Source: Streptomyces caeruleatus
GTDB taxonomy: Bacteria > Actinomycetota > Actinomycetes > Streptomycetales > Streptomycetaceae
NCBI RefSeq assembly: GCF_001514235.1
Contig: NZ_KQ948934.1
Coordinates: 124,001-188,000 of the forward strand
Reading direction: 5' to 3'
DNA length: 64,000 nucleotides
The position numbers and the translations under genes were made by a program. How positions within the stretch are numbered: position 1 is the first letter of the stretch; each line of letters begins with the position of its first letter. This document shows, piece by piece, positions 36,760 through 45,813 of the stretch. The notes under the pieces were generated by a model. That model had not been told where the DNA came from. It ran no database searches and saw only the letters and a program-made list of their open reading frames with translations.

Positions 36760-37194
36760 ATGGAACAGCGCATCAGTCTGGTCACGCTGGGAGTTTCCGA
36801 TGTGGCGCGCTCGCGTGCCTTCTACGAGGCCCTGGGCTGGCGGGGGCAGGAGGTCGAGGAGACCGTCTTCTTCCAGGCGGGCGGCCTGGCCCTGGTTCTG
36901 TGGGGCCGCGACAAGCTCGCGCGGGACTGCGGGCTGACGGACGGCACGGGGGCCGGCTTCGGTGGCATCGCCCTGGCCCACAACGTGGCGTCCGACGCCG
37001 AGGTCGACGCCCTGCTGACGGCCGCGGAAGGGGCCGGAGCGACCGTCACCAAGGCCGCGGCCACCAATGCCGTCGGCTTCTACTCGGGGTGCTTCGCCGA
37101 CCCGGACGGCCATGCCTGGGAGATCGCGCACAACCCCGGCTTCGCGCTCGCCGCCGACGGGGCGCTCATCCTCCCCGACTTCGGCACGTCCTAG
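36760..37194 (+). CDS. VOC-superfamily (glyoxalase/dioxygenase-fold) protein
   Basis: A 144-residue protein with a single VOC repeat pair: ISLVTLGVSDVARSRAFYEAL at the start and FYSGCFADPDGHAWEIAHNPGF toward the end, where the Glu is a likely metal ligand. Substrate unknown; relatives include antibiotic-binding and lactoylglutathione lyase-like proteins. It is a lone plus-strand gene. Its TAG overlaps the stop of the convergent LemA-like gene in a CTAG tetranucleotide. Confidence 0.87.
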   Translation: MEQRISLVTLGVSDVARSRAFYEALGWRGQEVEETVFFQAGGLALVLWGRDKLARDCGLTDGTGAGFGGIALAHNVASDAEVDALLTAAEGAGATVTKAAATNAVGFYSGCFADPDGHAWEIAHNPGFALAADGALILPDFGTS

Positions 37195-37733
37195 GCCGCC
37201 CGGTCGGCGAGGGCCACCGGGGGCTCGTCGTCCATCTCGAAGGCCAGCGGGAACGGAGCGTGGCCCGCGAGGCGGAACCAGCGGACCTTGCGGTGCCGGC
37301 GCAGGGCCCGGGCGGCCCGTACGGCGTCGTTGTGGAAGCGGCGGGCCATCGGTACCCGGCGCACCGCCTCGGTCAGCTCGCGGGCCGCCTCCTCGCCGCC
37401 GGGAGCCTCCCGTACGGCCTCCACCTGCTGGGGCTCCGCGAACACCGCCCGCAGCGCCTGGCTCAGCTCGCTCTCGGCGACCTCCCGCTGTTCCTCCTCG
37501 GCCTGCCGCGCGGCGTGGGCCGCCTCGTACAGGACGATCGACGCTGCCGGATCCAGGACGCCGGAGGTGGCCAGTTCCTGGGCCACGGAGGCGCGGCGCA
37601 GCAGCTGGGCGTCGAGCGCGGCGCGTGCCGCGTCGATCCTGGCGTGCAGCCGGTCCAGACGGCCTGCGGTCCAGCTCAGGTAGAGGCCGATCGCGACGAG
37701 GGCGACGAGGATCCAGATGAGAGTTGCGGTCAC
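37191..37733 (-). CDS. LemA-like membrane-anchored protein
   Basis: A 180-residue protein with one N-terminal transmembrane helix (about 4-22, LIWILVALVAIGLYLSWTAG) followed by long helices. The segment RLDRLHARIDAARAALDAQLLRR and the later RRFHNDAVRAARALR resemble the LemA family pattern, whose biochemical role is poorly known. The C-terminus is short and non-helical (FPLAFEMDDEPP). The assignment is by motif only. The gene ends tail-to-tail with the VOC gene, with overlapping stops. Confidence 0.75.
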   Translation of the reverse strand: MTATLIWILVALVAIGLYLSWTAGRLDRLHARIDAARAALDAQLLRRASVAQELATSGVLDPAASIVLYEAAHAARQAEEEQREVAESELSQALRAVFAEPQQVEAVREAPGGEEAARELTEAVRRVPMARRFHNDAVRAARALRRHRKVRWFRLAGHAPFPLAFEMDDEPPVALADRAA

Positions 37734-37804
37734 GGCGGCACCCTACGCTCCGCGGGGTGAGCCGTTTGTCGCGCGGGGGTTGGCGTTCGTGCGGGGGTGT
37801 TGGT

Positions 37805-37921
37805 GTGGCCGTCACTGGGGGCTGCCGCCCCCAGACCCCCGCTGTCGGCCCTTCGGGCCTCGTCCTCAAACGCCGGACGGGCTGAAGATGCGGCTCGTCC
37901 TCAAACGTCGGACGGGCTGAA
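37805..37921. repeat. Dispersed 80-bp intergenic repeat, copy A, with extra half-unit
   Basis: Bases 37805-37885 match 45098-45177 almost exactly: a GGGGGCTG/CCCCCAG hairpin, a GGCCCTTCGGGCC hairpin, then CTCAAACGCCGGACGGGCTG. The last 28 bases are repeated once more at 37894-37921 with one change (ACGTCGG). It lies upstream of the LemA-like gene and just beyond the pimA stop, so it may end pimA transcription. Confidence 0.88.
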
Positions 37922-37926
37922 AAGCC

Positions 37927-39102
37927 TCAGTCGCGCGCCAGACCCAACCGTGCCCGCAGCCCGCTCCCGCCGCCCCCGGTCCGCTCGTCCGCCGCCACCG
38001 CCGCCGCGCCCGCCGTCACCGTCTCGTAGACCGACAGGATGTCCGCACCGACGGTCGACCAGTCGAAGCGGCGCACATGCGCGCTCCCCCGCTCCCGCAG
38101 CTCGGCCCGGCGGGCCGGGTCCTCCATGAGGCGTACCGCCGCCTCGGCGAGGGCGTCGGCGTCCTCGTTGGCGAAGAGTTCGCCCGCCGCGCCCTGGTCG
38201 AGGACCTGGGCGAAGGCGTCCAGGTCGGAGGCGAGGACCGGGGCGCCGGCCGACATCGCCTCGACCAGGATGATCCCGAAGCTCTCGCCGCCGGTGTTGG
38301 GGGCGAGGTACAGGTCGACGCTGCGCAGGAAGCGGGCCTTGTCCTCGTCGCTGATCATGCCGAGGAACTCGACGCGGGAGCGCAGTTCGGCGGGCAGGGA
38401 CTCGACCGCCTCCTCCTCGTCGCCGCGTCCGGCCACCAGGAGCCTGGTCTGCGGGCGGGCGGCGAGGATCTTCGGCAGGGCCTTCATCAGGACCGGCAGG
38501 CCCTTGCGGGGCTCGTCGATGCGGCCCATGAAGCCGATCGTGTCGCCCTGCCAGTCGGGGTTGGGCTCGGCCTTGGCGAAGAAGTCGACGTCGACGCCGT
38601 TGGGGATGACCACCGCGTCGCCGCCGAGGTGTTCCACCAGGGTGCGGCGGGCGTACTCGCTCACGGCGATGCGGGCGCTGATCTTCTCCAGGGCCGCCTG
38701 GAGGATGGCGTAGGCGGCGATCATCGCCCGGGAACGCGGGTTCGACGTGTGGAAGGTCGCCACGATCGGGCCCTGGGCCGCCCAGCAGGTCAGCAGGCCC
38801 AGGGACGGCGAGGCGGGCTCGTGGATGTGGATGACGTCGAACTCGCCCTCGTGCAGCCAGCGGCGCACCCGGGCGGCCGAGAGGAAGCCGAAGTTCAGGC
38901 GGGCGACCGAGCCGTTGTACGGGACCGGGACGGCGCGGCCGGCGGAGACCACGTACGGCGGGAGCGGGGTGTCGTCGTCGGCCGGGGCCAGCACGGACAC
39001 CTCGTGGCCGAGGCGGATGAAGTAGTCGGCGAGGTCGCGGATGTGGAACTGGACACCTCCTGGGACGTCCCAGGAGTACGGGCAGACGATGCCGATCTTC
39101 AC
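37927..39102 (-). CDS. pimA: Phosphatidylinositol alpha-mannosyltransferase
   Basis: GT4-family glycosyltransferase that adds the first mannose from GDP-mannose to phosphatidylinositol on the inner membrane leaflet. Of 391 residues, the N-terminal Rossmann domain begins MKIGIVCPYSWDVPGGVQFH, with DVIHIHEPASPS, and the C-terminal donor domain has GFMGRIDEPRKGLP and GESFGIILVEAMSAGAPVLA. The ATG overlaps the acyltransferase TGA by 4 bases. With the two upstream genes it forms a coupled PIM-synthesis operon. Confidence 0.92.
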   Translation of the reverse strand: MKIGIVCPYSWDVPGGVQFHIRDLADYFIRLGHEVSVLAPADDDTPLPPYVVSAGRAVPVPYNGSVARLNFGFLSAARVRRWLHEGEFDVIHIHEPASPSLGLLTCWAAQGPIVATFHTSNPRSRAMIAAYAILQAALEKISARIAVSEYARRTLVEHLGGDAVVIPNGVDVDFFAKAEPNPDWQGDTIGFMGRIDEPRKGLPVLMKALPKILAARPQTRLLVAGRGDEEEAVESLPAELRSRVEFLGMISDEDKARFLRSVDLYLAPNTGGESFGIILVEAMSAGAPVLASDLDAFAQVLDQGAAGELFANEDADALAEAAVRLMEDPARRAELRERGSAHVRRFDWSTVGADILSVYETVTAGAAAVAADERTGGGGSGLRARLGLARD

Positions 39103-40025
39103 GGACGCTCTCCGTCCGAGCCGTCACCCGGTCGTGGTTCCAGGTCGGCGAGCCACAAGCGCTGGAGCATGTGCCAGTCCTCCGGATGTTCGGCGATCCC
39201 CGTGGCGAAGGCATCGGCCAGCGCCTGTGTCATGACAGACGTCTTCTCGGCCCGGGCGCCTGTCTCCGGTACCTCGATCGGGGGGTGGACACGGCCCTGC
39301 ATGACCGGGGAGTCGTCGTACCAGAGCGTGACCGGCAGCAGAAGCGCCCCGGTCTGCTGGGCCAGCAGCGCCGGGCCGGCGGGCATCCGGGCCGTGTCCC
39401 CGAAGAACTCGACCTCGACGCCGGACGCGGACAGGTCGCGGTCCGACACCAGGCAGACCAGGCCGCCGTCGCGCAGCCTGCGGGCCAGGGTGCCGAAGGC
39501 GGTGCCGCCGCTGTGCGGCAGGACCTCCATGCCGAGGCCCTCGCGGTAGGCGACGAAGCGGTCGTAGAGCGTCTCGGGCTTGAGGCGTTCGGCGACCGTC
39601 GTGAACGGCGTCTCCAGCTCGGTGGTGACCCAGGCGCCGGCGAGGTCCCAGTTGGCCAGGTGCGGCAGCGCGAGTATCACGCCCTTGCCCGCGGCCAGGC
39701 CGTCGGTCAGGTAGTGGACATCCTTGACGTCGAAGCCGCCCTTGACTCGTTCGGCGCTCCAGGCGGGCAGGCGGAAGGACTCCATCCAGTAGCGCAGGTA
39801 CGAGCGCATGCCCGCGCGCGAGAGCTCGGCCAGGCGCTCCGGGCTCGCGCCCGGCACCACGCGCGCGTAGTTGCTCTCCAGCCGCCGCACGCCCTTGCCG
39901 CGCTGCTTCCAGGCGAGGTCGGCGATGGTGCGGCCGAGCCGTACGGCGACGGGCTCGGGGAGCTTCTTGACGGTGCCCCAGCCGAGGCCGTACAGCGCGT
40001 CCGTGAGGCGGTCCTGGGCACTCAC
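39099..40025 (-). CDS. Phosphatidylinositol mannoside acyltransferase (LpxL/HtrB family)
   Basis: Acylates a mannose of phosphatidylinositol mannoside, like mycobacterial PatA. The 308-residue protein has the acyltransferase motif ALPHLANWDLAG (HxxxxD) near residue 127 and LVSDRDLSASGVEVEFFG near residue 196, where the conserved Asp-Arg pair lies. The ATG overlaps pgsA (ATGA) and its stop overlaps pimA, giving a pgsA-acyltransferase-pimA chain of 4-base overlaps. Confidence 0.9.
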   Translation of the reverse strand: MSAQDRLTDALYGLGWGTVKKLPEPVAVRLGRTIADLAWKQRGKGVRRLESNYARVVPGASPERLAELSRAGMRSYLRYWMESFRLPAWSAERVKGGFDVKDVHYLTDGLAAGKGVILALPHLANWDLAGAWVTTELETPFTTVAERLKPETLYDRFVAYREGLGMEVLPHSGGTAFGTLARRLRDGGLVCLVSDRDLSASGVEVEFFGDTARMPAGPALLAQQTGALLLPVTLWYDDSPVMQGRVHPPIEVPETGARAEKTSVMTQALADAFATGIAEHPEDWHMLQRLWLADLEPRPGDGSDGERP

Positions 40026-40717
40026 TTGGCGGCCTCGCTCCCTTGAGAGGCGCTCTGCGGCTTGTCTTTCGCGGCCGCCGCGGCCTCCGCCTCCGCCTCC
40101 GCGGACTCACGGCGGACCGTGACGACCCGCTGGATCAGCGTGACGAGGCTGCCGACGGCGACGATCCACAGGGCGACGGGCAGCAGGTACTGGATACCGG
40201 GTACGCCGAACTTGTGCAGGCCCGCGAAACCGGCCGCGACCAGCGAGATCACCAGGCGCTCGGCGCGCTCCACGAGGCCGTTGACGGCGACGGGCAGGCC
40301 GATCGACTCGCCGCGGGCCTTGGTGTACGACACCACCTGGCCGCTGGCCAGGCAGAAGATCGAGACGGCGCACAGCACGAGGTCGTCGCCGCCACCGGCG
40401 TACCAGAGGATGAAGCCGCCGAAGATCGCGCCGTCGGCGACGCGGTCGAGCGTGGAGTCCAGGAAGGCGCCCCAGCGGCTGGAGCGGCCGAGCTGGCGGG
40501 CCATGTTGCCGTCGACGAGGTCGGAGAACACGAAGAGCGTGATCACGACCGTGCCCCAGAAGAACTCGCCCATGGGGTAGAAGACCAGCGCGCCCGCGAC
40601 CACACCGGCCGTGCCGATGAGCGTGACCGTGTCGGGGCTGACGCCCCGCCGGATCAGAAACGCGGCGAACGGTGTGAGGACACGCGTGAAGAATGCACGC
40701 GCGTACTTGTTCAGCAT
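40022..40717 (-). CDS. pgsA: CDP-alcohol phosphatidyltransferase (phosphatidylinositol-phosphate synthase)
   Basis: Joins CDP-diacylglycerol to inositol phosphate, giving the lipid used by the next two enzymes. The 231-residue polytopic protein carries an exact CDP-alcohol signature, from DGNMAR through LDSTLD (DG-x2-AR-x8-G-x3-D-x3-D), near residues 60-82. The C-terminal tail is charged and Ala/Glu/Lys-rich. The ATG at 40717 was chosen for GGGAAGG 3 bases upstream; an ATG at 40774 is possible. The inositol-phosphate substrate is inferred from the PIM neighbours. Confidence 0.9.
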   Translation of the reverse strand: MLNKYARAFFTRVLTPFAAFLIRRGVSPDTVTLIGTAGVVAGALVFYPMGEFFWGTVVITLFVFSDLVDGNMARQLGRSSRWGAFLDSTLDRVADGAIFGGFILWYAGGGDDLVLCAVSIFCLASGQVVSYTKARGESIGLPVAVNGLVERAERLVISLVAAGFAGLHKFGVPGIQYLLPVALWIVAVGSLVTLIQRVVTVRRESAEAEAEAAAAAKDKPQSASQGSEAAK

Positions 40718-40991
40718 GGCCTTCCCGAGGGTCGGTGTGGCCGGGCGGCCCCTGCTGGCCACCGGCTGGCCCATCGTAGCCACGCGCGCGTGCGGGCGGC
40801 CGCCGGGCACTCGTACCCGGCGTGAGCGGCCCGGTCCACGGTGCCGGGCGGCGCGATCACGTCCGCCGTATGGACGCACCGTGACGGGAGTGGAAAGCTC
40901 GAAGGACCGCGGGCGTCATCGGAGCCGCCATCGCACGCGGATCCGTATGTCCGCGCCCACAGTGACCTCACCGTGCACGGGAGGCAGGATC

Positions 40992-43190
40992 ATGGGCGAC
41001 AAGGCGAACGCACACCCCGGAGCCGCCGGCAGGGCTACGGCGGCCGACCACCCCGCGTCCGTACGGAATGTGGTGCTGGTCGGCCACTCCGGATCGGGCA
41101 AGACCACGTTGGTGGAAGCCCTCGCGCTGACGGCGGGGGCGGTGAACCGGGCGGGCCGTGTGGAGGACGGCGGCACCGTCTCGGACTACGACGAGATCGA
41201 GCACCGGCAGCATCGTTCGGTGCAGCTCTCCCTGGTGCCGGTCGAATGGGACGGCATCAAGGTCAACCTTCTGGACACCCCCGGATACGCCGACTTCGTC
41301 GGGGAACTCAGGGCCGGTCTGCGAGCGGCGGACGCGGCCCTTTTCGTCGTCTCGGCCTCGGACGGCGTGGACGGCTCGACCCGCATGGTGTGGGAGGAGT
41401 GCGCGGCCGTCGGCATGCCGCGCGCGATCGTCGTCACACACCTGGAGTCGGCTCGGGCCGACTACGAGGAGATGACGCGGATCTGCGCGGAGGCCTTCGG
41501 CGGGGACGACCCGGACGCCGTGATCCCGTTGTATCTGCCGCTGCACGGCCCGCAGGCACCAGACGGGCACGCGCCCGTGACCGGGCTGATCGGGCTGCTG
41601 TCGCAGCAGCTGTTCGACTACGCCTCCGGGGAGCGCAAGGAGGCCGATCCCGGCGAGGAGCAGCTGCCGCAGATCGAGGAGGCCCGCAACCGGCTGATCG
41701 AGGGGATCATCTCCGAGTCGGAGGACGAGACCCTGATGGACCGGTATCTCGGCGGCGAACAGATCGACGTCAAGACGCTGATCGAGGACCTGGAGCGGGC
41801 GGTCGCGCGGGGCGTCTTCCACCCCGTCCTGGCCGCCGCCCCCGCCACCGACGGAGCCCGGCAGGGGCTCGGCACGGTCGAGCTGCTGGAGCTGATCACG
41901 CGCGGGTTCCCGACGCCGCTGGAGCGCGCGGCGCCCTCGGTCACCACGGTCGACGGCAAACCGCGCGAGCTGAGGCTGTGCGACCCGGACGGACCGCTGG
42001 TCGCTGAAGTCGTGAAGACCGCGTCCGACCCGTACGTCGGCCGGGTCTCGCTGGTCCGTGTCTTCTCCGGAACCCTGCGCCCCGACGAGACGGTGCACGT
42101 CTCCGGGCACGGCCTGGAGGACCGGGGGCACGAGGACCACGACGTCGACGAGCGGATCGGCGCCCTCTCGGCGCCCTTCGGCAAACAGCAGCGCACGCTC
42201 AGCCACTGCATCGCCGGTGACCTCGCGTGCGTGGCGAAGCTGAGCCGCGCGGAGACCGGCGACACGCTCTCGGCGAAGGACGACCCGCTGCTGATGGAGC
42301 CCTGGCAGATGCCCGACCCCCTGCTGCCGCTCGCCATCCAGGCGCACAGCAAGGCGGACGAGGACAAGCTGTCGCTGGGCCTGTCCCGGCTGGTCGCCGA
42401 GGACCCGACGATGCGGCTGGAACAGAACCAGGCCACCCACCAGGTGGTGCTGTGGTGTCTGGGCGAGGCGCACGCGGACGTCGCCCTCGAACGGCTGCGC
42501 AGCCGCTACGGCGTCCAGGTCGACGTCGTGCCGCACAGGGTCTCGCTGCGGGAGACGTTCGCGAACAAGTCGGCGGGCCGCGGGCGGCATGTGAAGCAGT
42601 CCGGCGGCCACGGGCAGTACGCGATCTGCGAGATCGAGGTGGAACCGCTGCCGGGCGGTTCGGGCATCGAGTTCGTGGACAAGGTCGTCGGCGGCGCGGT
42701 GCCGCGGCAGTTCATCCCGTCCGTGGAGAAGGGCGTCCGGGCCCAGGCCGCCAAGGGGGTCGCGGCCGGCCATCCGCTGGTCGACGTCCGGGTCACGCTG
42801 CGCGACGGCAAGGCGCACTCGGTGGACTCCTCCGACGCCGCCTTCCAGACGGCCGGCGCGCTCGCGCTGCGCGAGGCGGCGGCCGACACGAGGATCCATC
42901 TGCTGGAGCCGGTGGCCGAGGTGTCCGTCCTCGTCGGCGACGACTACGTGGGCGCCGTGATGAGCGACCTGTCCGGGCGGCGCGGCCGCGTCCTCGGCAC
43001 CGAGCAGACCAGCGGCGGGCGCACGCTCATCAAGGCCGAGGTGCCCGAGATCGAGATCGGGCGGTACGCCGTCGATCTGCGGTCCCTGTCGCACGGCACG
43101 GCACGCTTCAACCGTTCGTACGCCCGGCACGAACCGATGCCGGCGCAGATCGCGGAAAGGATTCGTGAAGAGGCGCGCGAAGCCTCGTAG
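40992..43190 (+). CDS. Elongation factor G-like GTPase (EF-G paralogue)
   Basis: A 732-residue translational GTPase resembling EF-G but not the main fusA copy. G1 is GHSGSGKTT (31-39), G3 is LLDTPGYADF, and domains II-V follow, with the domain IV region GGHGQYAICEIEVEPL and the C-terminal SDLSGRRGRVLG. The G4 position reads VVTHLES where most translational GTPases have NKxD, so GTP recognition may differ. The start at 40992 has GGAGGCAGG upstream. It diverges from pgsA; its function on the ribosome is not established here. Confidence 0.88.
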   Translation: MGDKANAHPGAAGRATAADHPASVRNVVLVGHSGSGKTTLVEALALTAGAVNRAGRVEDGGTVSDYDEIEHRQHRSVQLSLVPVEWDGIKVNLLDTPGYADFVGELRAGLRAADAALFVVSASDGVDGSTRMVWEECAAVGMPRAIVVTHLESARADYEEMTRICAEAFGGDDPDAVIPLYLPLHGPQAPDGHAPVTGLIGLLSQQLFDYASGERKEADPGEEQLPQIEEARNRLIEGIISESEDETLMDRYLGGEQIDVKTLIEDLERAVARGVFHPVLAAAPATDGARQGLGTVELLELITRGFPTPLERAAPSVTTVDGKPRELRLCDPDGPLVAEVVKTASDPYVGRVSLVRVFSGTLRPDETVHVSGHGLEDRGHEDHDVDERIGALSAPFGKQQRTLSHCIAGDLACVAKLSRAETGDTLSAKDDPLLMEPWQMPDPLLPLAIQAHSKADEDKLSLGLSRLVAEDPTMRLEQNQATHQVVLWCLGEAHADVALERLRSRYGVQVDVVPHRVSLRETFANKSAGRGRHVKQSGGHGQYAICEIEVEPLPGGSGIEFVDKVVGGAVPRQFIPSVEKGVRAQAAKGVAAGHPLVDVRVTLRDGKAHSVDSSDAAFQTAGALALREAAADTRIHLLEPVAEVSVLVGDDYVGAVMSDLSGRRGRVLGTEQTSGGRTLIKAEVPEIEIGRYAVDLRSLSHGTARFNRSYARHEPMPAQIAERIREEAREAS

Positions 43191-43370
43191 TTGGCGCCGG
43201 GCGCCACCAGGTGGCCTGCGGAACGCTCCTCTCCGCGTCGGCGGGCGGCATTGGCCGTCCGCCGACGATTGTCAGTGGCGGGGGATACTCTGAATCATTG
43301 ATCAACAGGTGTGCGCAGCACGGAAGTCGGGAAGGCCGCAGAAGCGACAGTGCGGCGATCGGGGGCGGGA

Positions 43371-45032
43371 ATGACCGTTGAGAGCGGTTACGCGGACATC
43401 TTCGGTCCGCAGGTACCGCGCACGGCCGGAGAGGGTCAGACGGCGACGTTCGCGCTGGCCTCGGCGGCCTACCGGGACAATGCGTTCGAGGACATCAAGA
43501 AGGCCGACAACGAATGGCACCAGACCGACGTCAAGGCGGGCCGCAGCTGGGCGAAGATCTTCCGGCCCAACCTGGGTGAGGCCTTCTCCCGGGCCGTGGT
43601 CGACCGCATGCTCGGCAGCGGCCGCAAGCCCCTGATCCAGTCCTTCGGCACCGAGCCGCAGGTCGTCGTCGAGCACTGTCTGGCCGCGAACAACATCCGC
43701 AAGGCCCGCGACCGGATGCTGAGCGCCATCATGGTGATCTGCGGTGTGCTGTTCCTGCCCGGACTGCTGGTCTGGCTGCTGGTCTTCACGCTGCGCACCA
43801 CCATCGTCAAGCGGGACGACAAGCGCGGCGGCGCCCTGGCCTCCGTACTGCTGGTCGCGGCGGGCGCGCTCGCCGTGCTGTTCCTGCTGCGTATGCCGTT
43901 CAGCGGCTTCTGGGGCTGGTATGCGCGGGCCTCGGTCCTGATGCCGGTGGTCGGCTGGTTCTGGGCCAAGCAGGTCTGCGAGCGCACGGCGAGGGATCTG
44001 CGGGAGCGCTGGGACAGCCTGCTGGCCGGCAGCAGCGTCGGCGCGAAGGTGCCGGAGGCGGTGCCGACCAGCCCCACCGAGACCCAGGCCGAGCAACTGC
44101 GCCAGTCCCTGGCCAAGTTGAGCGCCGAGCAGCAGTCCAACTCCGTGTTCTACGCCGGCCCCAAGGGGATACTCGGCATGGGCACGCGCTGGGGCAGCTG
44201 GCAGCTGGCGGAGGACCTGGTGCCCGCCGATCCCACCCGGGAGATCCACCCGTTCCGCAGCTGGGACGTGATCCGCTCGATCCACGACCAGCTGCGCATG
44301 CTGGAGCGCGGCCCGCTGAACACCGGCGGTTTCCCGAAGCCCTCGATACGGCACTGGGTCGTCACGCCGATCGCCGAGGGCGCCAAGGCCGTCTCCCGGC
44401 CGGAGGGCACGGACGTCGAGGCGTACCAGGTCAAGTCGCACGCCATACAGGACATCTGCAACAAGCAGCAGTTCGGCAGCGGTGACCGGCACTACCTGGG
44501 CGTCCAGTGGACGCTGTGGGACGGCCAGTTGATCATCACGATGCTGATCACGGTGACCGTGCTGCACGAGACACTGCGCATCGAGGTGACCGGACACGCC
44601 CTCGGACCCGTGAACGGGCTCTTCCAGCAGAAGCCGGAGGCGCCGACCAAGGAGGTCGCCAAGTCGTTCAAGCCGTGGGAGACCCGCAAGGTGAAGCTTC
44701 CGCTGGTCAACACCGACGAGGTGGTACGGCTGGCGGTCCGCGCCCCGATCTCCTGGTATCCCCCGCTGCTCAACTGGCTCGGCGGGACCATAGGACTGCC
44801 CGAGCCGTTCGGGCTGCGGCATGCTTGGGCGGATCAGCCGTGGCGGCACCGGTTCATGGCCGACGACGCGCTGCGCGCGGCCGCCCCGGTGCTGCGGGTG
44901 GTGCATGCCTCGGCGATCAAGGTGCTGGCGGAGAACGGCGTGGACACGGAGAAGTTCGGTACGCGGTCGTCGTTCCTGAGTACGGCTGTGCAGGATCCGT
45001 CGCCTCGGAAGGCGGACGTCTACGACGCGTAG
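43371..45032 (+). CDS. Membrane protein of unknown function, 553 residues
   Basis: I do not recognise this family. The N-terminal 115 residues are polar and begin MTVESGYADIFGPQVP. Two or three transmembrane segments lie at about 118-141, 154-173 and possibly 183-200, and another hydrophobic stretch with LIITMLITVTVLHET lies near 415. The C-terminal part is soluble and ends SPRKADVYDA. The ATG at 43371 has GGGGGCGGGA just upstream; a GTG at 43311 would add 20 residues. It is a single gene after the EF-G paralogue, convergent with the HIT gene. Confidence 0.7.
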   Translation: MTVESGYADIFGPQVPRTAGEGQTATFALASAAYRDNAFEDIKKADNEWHQTDVKAGRSWAKIFRPNLGEAFSRAVVDRMLGSGRKPLIQSFGTEPQVVVEHCLAANNIRKARDRMLSAIMVICGVLFLPGLLVWLLVFTLRTTIVKRDDKRGGALASVLLVAAGALAVLFLLRMPFSGFWGWYARASVLMPVVGWFWAKQVCERTARDLRERWDSLLAGSSVGAKVPEAVPTSPTETQAEQLRQSLAKLSAEQQSNSVFYAGPKGILGMGTRWGSWQLAEDLVPADPTREIHPFRSWDVIRSIHDQLRMLERGPLNTGGFPKPSIRHWVVTPIAEGAKAVSRPEGTDVEAYQVKSHAIQDICNKQQFGSGDRHYLGVQWTLWDGQLIITMLITVTVLHETLRIEVTGHALGPVNGLFQQKPEAPTKEVAKSFKPWETRKVKLPLVNTDEVVRLAVRAPISWYPPLLNWLGGTIGLPEPFGLRHAWADQPWRHRFMADDALRAAAPVLRVVHASAIKVLAENGVDTEKFGTRSSFLSTAVQDPSPRKADVYDA

Positions 45033-45097
45033 GCCTCCGGCGGTTCAGCCGGGTGGGGTGGGTCTGGGTGGGGCAGGTTTGAGTGAGGTGGGTCTGG

Positions 45098-45177
45098 GTG
45101 GCCGTCCCTGGGGGCTGCGCCCCCAGACCCCCGCTGTCGGCCCTTCGGGCCTCGTCCTCAAACGCCGGACGGGCTGA
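45098..45177. repeat. Dispersed 80-bp intergenic repeat, copy B
   Basis: Nearly identical to 37805-37885, differing by a one-base indel in the first hairpin loop and a substitution. The CTGGGGG/CCCCCAG hairpin (45108-45126) and the GGCCC/GGGCC hairpin lie between the convergent 553-residue membrane-protein gene and the HIT gene, consistent with a two-way terminator. A TCTGGGTGG-rich stretch precedes it. Confidence 0.88.
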
Positions 45178-45186
45178 TGGGTCGCA

Positions 45187-45735
45187 TCAAGCCGTCGGCC
45201 AGGCTTCCGCCAGCATCTTCCTGGTGTCCGCCAGCAGCTGCGGCAGCACCCGCGTGTGGCCCACCACCGGCATGAAGTTCGTGTCGCCGCCCCAGCGCGG
45301 GACGATGTGCTGGTGCAGGTGGGCCGCGATGCCGGCGCCGGCGACCGTGCCCTGGTTCATGCCGATGTTGAAGCCGTGGGCGCCGGAGGCGGTGCGCAGG
45401 GCCGTCATCGCCTGCTTGGTCAGGGCGGCGAGCTCGACGGTCTCCGGCTCGGTGAGGTCGGTGTAGTCGGCGACGTGACGGTAGGGCACGACCATCAGGT
45501 GGCCGCCGTTGTACGGGTACAGGTTGAGGACCGCGTACACCTGCTCGCCGCGCTTGACGATCAGCCCGTCCTCGTCGGACTTGGCCGGGATCGAGCAGAA
45601 GGGGCAGCCGTCGTCCGCTCCGGGACCGGTCGGCTTGTTCTCACCCTGGATGTAGGCCATCCGATGGGGCGTCCACAGACGCTGGAACGCGTCCTGGATC
45701 CCCACTCCCCACTGCTGCTCCGGCTCACTCGTCAT
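45187..45735 (-). CDS. HIT-family hydrolase/phosphorylase
   Basis: A 182-residue protein with the histidine triad HLHQHIVPRW near residue 140 and CPFCSIPA near residue 45, the layout seen in actinobacterial Ap4A phosphorylase-like HIT proteins (similar to Rv2613c as I recall). It probably splits dinucleoside polyphosphates. The reading frame is open for over 1 kb upstream, but MTSEPEQQWGVG at 45735 is the natural start. In mycobacteria a similar gene lies next to thrS and the PIM genes, as here. Confidence 0.9.
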   Translation of the reverse strand: MTSEPEQQWGVGIQDAFQRLWTPHRMAYIQGENKPTGPGADDGCPFCSIPAKSDEDGLIVKRGEQVYAVLNLYPYNGGHLMVVPYRHVADYTDLTEPETVELAALTKQAMTALRTASGAHGFNIGMNQGTVAGAGIAAHLHQHIVPRWGGDTNFMPVVGHTRVLPQLLADTRKMLAEAWPTA

Positions 45736-45813
45736 GCGTGCAGCATATGGCTTCGTCCGTTCGCGGCGTGTCGCCGGGGCTCGCACCCGGTCGGCCCGAG
45801 CCAAGCTTGGCCG

